Source of the DNA: Lytechinus pictus
Lineage: Eukaryota > Echinodermata > Echinoidea > Temnopleuroida > Toxopneustidae
Assembly (NCBI RefSeq): GCF_037042905.1
Contig: NC_087258.1
Span: 1 to 64,000 of the forward strand
Length of the DNA: 64,000 nt
Direction: 5' to 3'
Shown here in pieces: positions 58,122-64,000 of this stretch. Position numbers and translations under genes: made by a program. The notes under the pieces are model-generated. The model saw only the letters and a list, made by a program, of their open reading frames with translations. It had not been told where the DNA came from and did no database searches. Position 1 is the stretch's first letter, and each line of letters opens with the position of its first letter.

Positions 58122-58466
58122 AGCGTTTCATTCCATCAGTATTTTGCTGTCGCAGCTGCAGTGGTTAGTACAAAAATTATCGTAGACTGTTTTAGAAACA
58201 AAATGATCATTTTGAATTATTGTAATTATTTACGTTGAAATTATGTTATTCATTTCGGATGAAACTTTAATGAAATAAGTTGAAGAAAACTAAGTGCATG
58301 TACCTGTTGGTCTATGATTATTAGAGAGAGAGAGAGAGAGAGAGATAGTGGGAAAAGACAGGGGAATGGATGGAGGGTAGATTGGAGTTTTATACAGAGA
58401 GAGGAAGATATATATATAGAGAGAGAGGGGGGGGGGGGGAGAAGGGAGAGAGAAAAGGGGATTTCA
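58122..58466 (-). other. 3' flank of the SUSD2-like gene with GA/CT microsatellites
   Basis: GA runs at 58323-58345 and about 58395-58455, with TA and G homopolymers. On the minus strand this is directly downstream of the stop codon and probably 3' UTR. I found no AATAAA on that strand. The duplication border at 58121 is about 345 bp past the stop. Confidence 0.55.
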
Positions 58467-58615
58467 TTACTTCAGTGCTTGTTTTCTCCGTTTATCCCGT
58501 TGCTTGGTAACCAGACAGGCGATGATGAGACACAGAATAAGAACGAAGGCAGCTGCCCCTCCCCCTATTGCTGCAGCATGGATCGAATTGAGCTTCATAG
58601 TCTCCATATTAATAC
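58467..58615 (-). CDS. SUSD2-like gene, last coding exon: transmembrane helix and tail
   Basis: The acceptor TTCACTTTCAAG precedes 58615. The exon opens with GT, completing a Gly codon with the G left by the previous exon (61696). It encodes a short stalk, a membrane segment AAAFVLILCLIIACLV, a basic stop-transfer run KQRDKRRK and a stop at 58467-58469. This makes the product a single-pass type I membrane protein with a short cytosolic tail, as in SUSD2. The exon is too short to stand out as an ORF. I found it by reading the minus strand, and the splice phase match supports it. Confidence 0.8.
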
Positions 58616-58779
58616 CTTGAAAGTGAATAAATACATGGCGAATGTCACTGTGATGCGTTTTAATGATTATCCAAGTGTTTTTTTATGCAACAGTCATACC
58701 AACAAAGCCGACTCCAAACCAACGATTATATTGATGTGACATTGGAAATAAACCTAATGGTTCGTATTCGTGGTCTTTT

Positions 58780-60199
58780 CAAGGCTATCAGAATATATAC
58801 AGGAGAACGATCTCTTAGACAATCGCCAGGCAGCATATCGAGTGCATCATAGCGTTGAGACTTTGCTTGTCAATCTATCTAATGACATCTTAAATGACAT
58901 GGATAATGGAAAAAACTACTGTTCTCTTACTTCTTGACTTATCTTCAGCGTTTGACACTGTCAATCATACAATCATGCTAAATACTCTGAGATCCCTTGG
59001 GGTTGATGGGATAGCTTTAGTGTGGTTTAAGTCATATTTATCTGAAAGGTTTCAAGTAGTCTGTATTAACAATTCAAAGAGCGATCCTGCTGAATTAGTT
59101 CATGGTGTACCGCAGGGATCAGTCGGAGGCCCGACCCTTTTCTCATTGTACTTGGGTGGTCTTAAACATATTTTAAGATGCCATTGTTTTAAATATCATT
59201 GTTATGCAGACGATATTCAACTGTACACATCATTCCTACCTAACCAGACCAATGCCATTGATACTGTAACAAAATCTTGAGGCTTGTGTTCACGATATCA
59301 ATAGGTGGATGAGCGGCAATTCTTTGAAATTAAATGAAGATCAATCTGAGCTGCTGTTTATTGGCTCTAAAGCTGCGCTACATAAGATAAGACTTCCCTC
59401 TTTGATAATAGGTAATGCTAACGTAATGCCATCCAAATCATGCAGGAATCTTGGAGTTTTGTTCGACTCAACAATGTTTATGTCTACCCAGATCACTGCC
59501 GTGTGTAAATCAGTCAGGTATCAATTGCGTAATTTAGGCATCATTCGCAAGTATTTAACACGCTCCGCTACAGAAAAGATAATACATGCTCTGATATCAT
59601 CTCGACTTGATTTTGGCAATTCTCTTTTGTTTCAGCTTCCACAATACCAACTCTCACGCTTACAAAAATTACAGAATTCTGCAGCCCGTATTGTTACCCT
59701 TATCAGACGCTCTACTCACATAACTCCAGTTATGTCCTCACTGCGTTGGTTACCCATCGAGTACCGTATTGTATTTAAGTTAGTATTGTTAGTTTTTCAC
59801 TGCATCCATGGATCTGCCCCAGAATATAATGTTAATTTGTTGATGCCATACAATCCTCCTCGACGTTTAAGATCTTCCGATTCAAAATTGCTTACAGTTC
59901 CTAAATCCAAGAAATCATGGGGGGATCGGTCATTTGCACATGCTGGGCCACCCTTGTGGAATCAGTTGCCATATTCCATTCGTAGTATTTCAAATATCGA
60001 TAATTTCAAAATTACTCTAAAAACCCATTTGTTTAAAATTGCCTTCCAGTAGTTTCCTTTCATTGTCACGACTGTCATTCTTTTATCTTTGTCACTTCCT
60101 GTACCGTGTAATTGTTCTCTTATTTCCTTTTCGCAGCGCCTTGAGCACATAATCAATGTGGATTTGGCGCTTTAGAAATACTCTATTATTATTATTTAA
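58780..60199 (+). mobile_element. 5'-truncated CR1/L2-like LINE in the gene's last intron
   Basis: Opposite to the host gene. It begins within RT (FSRLSEYIQENDLLDNRQAAY) and shifts frame in an A-run near 58912. It then has LLLLDLSSAFDTVNH, GVPQGSVGGPTLF and YADDIQLYT (58894-59280), shifts again near 59270, and ends with the RT C-terminus (59309-60052: NSLKLNEDQSELL, SWGDRSFAHAGPPLWNQLP). The 3' end has GCGCCTTGAG...GGCGCTTTAG followed by TATTATTATTATT. Two frameshifts and the missing 5' half make it inactive. Its ending resembles the fragment at 7178-7560, so both may be one family. Confidence 0.88.
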
Positions 60200-61002
60200 A
60201 ACCATCGTTTGAATCCATGGTTTCCTGAATAAATCCACGCTATTTTATTTATGAGTCCACTGTTCGAAGAGTGGACTCGTTAATTCAAAACAGTGGGCTC
60301 ATCAATATAGCGTATTTAACCAGGGCAACAGGCGTTAATTTGGCGCACTGTGACAAAAGCGCGCATCAACATTGGATTTAAGAAATCTGGATAAATCATG
60401 GGTTCACTCGACGGTTTAAAAATCCCTTTGTGAATACGTGTCATTAGCTTTGATCGGTCTTGAGTCGGTTTCGTTTGTATGGTTGAAATATTAAGTTGTT
60501 CGTAAGATACCCAAATCATACTTTCAGTCACTTTCATCCCATCATCAAAAAATTAAAATTCGATCTGTTTTTAAACTATTGCTAACACGCATCTTAAAAC
60601 AAAGTTTTCAAATTTGCTTTGAAGAAAGTTCACATCAGTTATAATGGAGGAAATAAAACTCTTATTTGCTGATTTAACTCGGAAGGATGTCCCCAGCATC
60701 TGTCGTGCGTATAACACACAGGAAATCCACACATTACACTACTTTTATCATGATTGTCACTATCTTAAATTTTTTGCTCATGACCCAGGACGGATCCAAA
60801 ATTTTGCAAGGGGTTAGATTTTTGTGCAAGAAATCTGACACGCCAGTGTAATAGGCTTTGCACTCACGATTGAATTGCATTTATGTCACGAAATATTTGA
60901 CAAGCCTCTTTCCTAAAAAAAAAGGCTAATCTTGCGTTACCTGACAATTTGTACTACAATATCTTATGACCCTCAAGGGGGAGATGTGACCCTTCCCCTT
61001 TT
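60200..61002. other. Intron of the SUSD2-like gene, nothing recognisable
   Basis: AT-rich sequence between the LINE tail and the foldback. No exon-like reading frame with splice sites was found here on the minus strand. Confidence 0.5.
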
Positions 61003-61586
61003 AAAGGAATGCTTCGGGCTAGATATTTATATTAAAATAAATGTACTAAAATTCAAAAAGTAAAATGCTGGAGATTTAATCAAAATCGGATAAAAAATAA
61101 CGAAGATATTGAATTTAAAATATTTGCATTATTCCGGTAAACAGTTATTGGCATGTCTTAATGAATATTTATTAGATAGGCTGATGATGTCATATCCCCA
61201 CTTGTTCTTTTTGTTTTATTATGTAAAATAAGGTTTATTCCAAAATTTTCTACCGATAACTAAAACAATTGGATTGACAACTGATTAAGAGCATTATTTA
61301 TTTCTTGCTGCAACTTCCCATCATTTACACGTTTATGAAAAAATGAAAAATTTATGATTTCATGTAATAAAAAAAAATAAAGTGGGGGAAGTGACATCTT
61401 TATCCCACCATATAAATATTCATAAAGACATGCCTAGAACTCTTTCACCGGAATAATGCAAATCTTTAAAATTCAATTACTTCGTTATTTGTTTTCCGAT
61501 TTTGATGAAATTTTCAGCATTTTGTTTTTTGAATTTTACTCTTCTCATTTCAATTTAAACATTTTTTAGCCCGGAGCATCCCTTTG
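61003..61586. repeat. Foldback repeat, about 250-bp arms, in the last intron
   Basis: The left arm starts AAAGGAATGCTTCGGGCTA. The complement of the right arm starts AAAGGGATGCTCCGGGCTA and follows the left arm in order: AAAATTCAAAAA, CAAAATGCTG, ATCAAAATCGGA, AATAACGAAG, TTTGCATTATTCCGGT, GGCATGTCTT, GAATATTTAT. Arms of about 250 bp enclose about 75 bp. No ORF. A MITE-like or foldback element, quite diverged between arms. Confidence 0.8.
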
Positions 61587-61695
61587 ATAGAGCCGACACT
61601 GTTATAGAACCTAACTAAAATTAAAGGTTGAGAAATAACTTTCATAAAGGAGGGTGTTGTTTCGCTGTTTCATTCATAATATATGGCATATTTAC

Positions 61696-61872
61696 CTTTA
61701 ATCTTGCATTTTGGAATTGGATGTGACCAAAAACCATCATGAAGACATTCCATCATTGACGTACCAACAAGGTCATAACCACCCTTGCATGTGAATGTAG
61801 CGTATGTGATTGGACAACCACCAACCATCACATGACCGTGTGAGGGCGCCACGGGCGTTTCGCATTGAAGTT
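61696..61872 (-). CDS. SUSD2-like gene, exon with Sushi (CCP) domain 2
   Basis: 177 bp between the acceptor TTTTTATAATAG and the donor AAAG|GTAAAT. It encodes one complement-control (Sushi) module: LQCETPVAPSHG, YATFTCKGGYDLVG, MMECLHDGFWSHPIPKC. The four framework Cys and the Trp are present, plus one extra Cys (GGCP). It starts after one base and ends after one base of a codon (phase 1-1), the usual symmetry of shuffled Sushi exons. It joins upstream to the exon ending at 62179 (G+AA, Glu) and downstream to 58615. Confidence 0.88.
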
Positions 61873-62178
61873 CTATTATAAAAAGAAATAGCGTACAGTA
61901 ACATTTGAAGGTATGTAAGAGCAAACGATAACTCGTCGTATGTGGATCACACTTATTTCAAGTTGAACAACTTTTGTATGGTTTTTCCAGAATACCTGTT
62001 GTCTATTTTATTTTTATTTCTTTTTCTTTTCATCTCTTGTCTAATGTATATAAAGCAATAAGGAAACAAAACAACTTCGGTCGTTATCGAATTTCAACTA
62101 TTTACAGATACCTTCACACCTGCACTGACCTAAAAAAAAAAAATACAACGTCGCATGAATACAACAATTCAAACGCAC

Positions 62179-62352
62179 CTATAGGTATACATGAAGCGAG
62201 AGGCTGTAACCAAGTGCCGTCCGATGCACATGTTGTATTGGTAGGCCCTCTTCGGTTATAGCAACTGTCACAGCTAAACGTAGCCAGAGATCCTGGCGAA
62301 GATGAAGTGGTGACCACACGTCCGTTTGCCAATAACAGTGACGGACAGGTTA
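62179..62352 (-). CDS. SUSD2-like gene, exon with Sushi (CCP) domain 1
   Basis: 174 bp with the acceptor TTCATATTAAAG and the donor ATAG|GTGCGT, phase 1-1. It encodes VTCPSLLLANGRV, GSLATFSCDSC, NTTCASDGTWLQPLASC: four Sushi framework Cys, the conserved Trp and one additional Cys. The additional Cys of this module and that of the next could pair with each other; this is a guess. One N-glycosylation site (NTT). It follows the post-VWD exon (C+TA, Leu). Confidence 0.88.
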
Positions 62353-63019
62353 CTTTAATATGAACAAACAATACAATACAGAATATTTGTAAAACATTTA
62401 AATTTTGCCCATTACAGCAAACAGCTATTTTCCTTTCCTATTCGTTTACATCTACGGTACAATGGAAAGGGGATGGGGGGAAGTGCTATCGTCAACAACC
62501 AAAACATGTTATTTTTTTCTAAATCCAGTGGGATCTAGAGATTAACTCCCTTATGATTTACTTGTTTTTGATGTCTGGTTCCTATTTTTACTACTAAATT
62601 TACTACATTGTCGCTTCAAGCAGCTCCGAAACCTTCAAAATCAAATTACAAAGGCCTTCCCAAAACCCTAAACCTTCAAACCATACCATCACTCTAACAG
62701 CCTCGAAAAACACATCCTGGCGGAAGCCTTCGGGGAAAACGACTGGACGGTACAAGGTACTCTTGATAAATTAATAAGACATCTATGTATCAAACCTATA
62801 AACATTACTGTATTAAAAATCTAAAGTGATATCGTTGATGTTATATATTTTTCTTCAGTTATGAAGCAATATAAATGAATTTTCTACTGCTTTGTTCCCT
62901 TTGTATTAAAAACACATGATTTTTGGACGAACTTGGCCTTTTAAATACTGCTGGTTATTCAAAAGATTCGTATTTAATGATAATGATTTTATTATGAGTT
63001 TATGAGTAAAAATACGTAC

Positions 63020-63268
63020 GAGGTAATAGATCAGAGCTCGTCGATTTGAACTGACTGATTGTATTCAATGTCTGTGATGCAAAACCCTCACTTCCGCTAA
63101 CTGCAAAATCAAAGGCACACAATTGGTCATCGCCACACACGTGAGTGACTCGATCATCCATTGAGAAGGTTGGTTTTTCAAAAGAAGGGGTGTAGTTATA
63201 GTTTGTGTATAATGAATGGTTGTATCCTGTTCTGTAGAAGAATAGAGATTCATTCCTCTTGACACGCC
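63020..63268 (-). CDS. SUSD2-like gene, exon between VWD and Sushi
   Basis: 249 bp with the acceptor GTATCTAACAG and the donor C|GTACGT, phase 1-1. With the single T left by the VWD exon its first codon is Trp, giving WRVKRNESLFFY. This matches the (F)G..WRV...SLF pattern that follows the VWD in SUSD2 and MUC4-like proteins. Further on, CGDDQLCAFDFAVSG carries a conserved Cys pair of that region. N-glycosylation sequons NES, NHS and NYT are present, as expected of a secreted or cell-surface domain. Confidence 0.85.
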
Positions 63269-63466
63269 CTGTTAGATACCACAAGATATAAAGAGATCAA
63301 AGTTAATATAACACTATGAGTTTAATATTATAAATGATTGAAATTGTTTAAGTATTCAATCATGTAACGTTGTCAAGCTTTCCAAAATCAATAATGAAGA
63401 TACGCAATTAAACACATTGAACAGGCTTACATGCTCATCAGAATCATTATGGATGTGAATACGTAC

Positions 63467-63727
63467 ACAGATTTCCAAACTCGTAAAATATTGTCTCCAT
63501 GGATGAGGTCACCGGTATTACGACGTCATCGGGTCTCTGGAGATCATCACTTTGGTCATCATTCCAAGTACCCAGCATGCCTTGTGTGTGGAATTTAAAC
63601 TGGTGTGTAACGGTGACGAAGAGGGCAAGAGCGTCATTGCGTGCGGTAAGCTTGACAGCGATACCATTATCGAAGGAGATCGATATCCCATCTACTGCCA
63701 AATTTTCTTCTGCTCTCACAGTCACCC
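63467..63727 (-). CDS. SUSD2-like gene, VWD-domain exon (5'-most exon in the window)
   Basis: 261 bp with an acceptor in TTTTTTTCAATGAAATAG and a donor T|GTACGT, phase 1-1. It encodes the C-terminal part of a von Willebrand type D domain: ISISFDNGIAVKLTARN, FVTVTHQFKFHTQGMLGTWN (the G(L/M)LGxW/xN core with the calcium-site region), DDLQRPDDVV and FYEFGNL. Upstream exons (in SUSD2: somatomedin-B, AMOP and the VWD start) must lie beyond 64000; 63728-64000 reads as intron. VWD followed by Sushi and a transmembrane exon is the SUSD2 domain order, though MUC4-like proteins share the VWD part. Confidence 0.85.
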
Positions 63728-64000
63728 CTATTTCATTGAAAAAAATATTTGTTTTATCGACACATAATGTAATGTTACGTTCATTAGTTTTATATTGTTT
63801 ATTAAAAGACGTCGCGTCAGTGTACCAGTAGTAGGAACACTGTGTATTCGTGAATGGCTATATACTGTAGTTTTAAACATGCAACGTGGCAGCAATGTAA
63901 CAGCCGGCTCTTGATATCAAATCTCGGCTTTAAGAGAAAATGCAAAAGGATATACAGAGCGCATACAGTACAAAGCTTAGAGTGTCCTCTTCCCGGGGGG
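63728..64000 (-). other. Intron upstream of the VWD exon
   Basis: No reading frame with splice sites was recognised on the minus strand. The window ends inside the gene. Confidence 0.5.

Noticed and set aside
58314-58739. 141-codon plus-strand frame starting MIIRERERERD
   Set aside because: It starts in a GA microsatellite and runs opposite the transmembrane exon, which has better support.

Overview
The window is a chromosome end from an animal genome. It opens with about 6.77 kb of CCCTAA/TTAGGG telomere in the orientation expected at a left chromosome end. It then passes through about 51 kb of densely nested transposable elements and ends in the 3' half of a host gene. Intron-containing extracellular-module exons (VWD-like, Sushi, transmembrane), CR1/L2-type LINEs with ATT-rich tails, Ty3/gypsy elements and an R2/NeSL-type LINE together suggest a marine invertebrate deuterostome. 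An echinoderm is my best guess from repeat style, but I cannot prove it from this sequence.

Layout. 1-6770: telomere, with one degenerate tract near the tip and variant repeats at the inner edge. 6771-8609: subtelomeric spacer holding a LINE 3' end. 8610-15205: a LINE reverse-transcriptase fragment split by a young, apparently intact Ty3/gypsy element (9144-14790; 417-bp LTRs with one mismatch seen). 15206-18044: spacer with two inverted-repeat structures. 18045-39047: a stack of nested insertions. A TA-flanked inverted-repeat element holds a minus-strand, near-full-length CR1/L2-like LINE with an esterase ORF1. That LINE holds a second LTR retrotransposon (21190-35678). The LTR element was in turn hit by a 4.56-kb ACGTTG-rich foldback element (24222-28778) and by a 5'-truncated LINE with a restriction-like endonuclease (about 31124-32718). 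30212-58121: a roughly 14-kb direct tandem duplication whose join carries 9 extra bases. It re-copies the right part of this stack plus about 5 kb of flank. 58122-64000: the last five visible exons of a minus-strand SUSD2-like gene (VWD-like, Sushi, Sushi, transmembrane), with a truncated LINE and a large foldback inside its last intron.

How it fits together. The only convincing host gene is the SUSD2-like gene, transcribed toward the telomere. All its visible internal exons are phase 1-1 and the reading frame is continuous across the proposed splices. Everything between it and the telomere is mobile DNA. The nesting gives an order of events: inverted-repeat element, then LINE, then LTR element, then foldback and R2-like LINE, then tandem duplication, then a roughly 100-bp retroelement-like insertion in copy 2 only. 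Most element genes are broken. The exception is the 1339-residue gag-pol of the first LTR element, in which I see no disruption.
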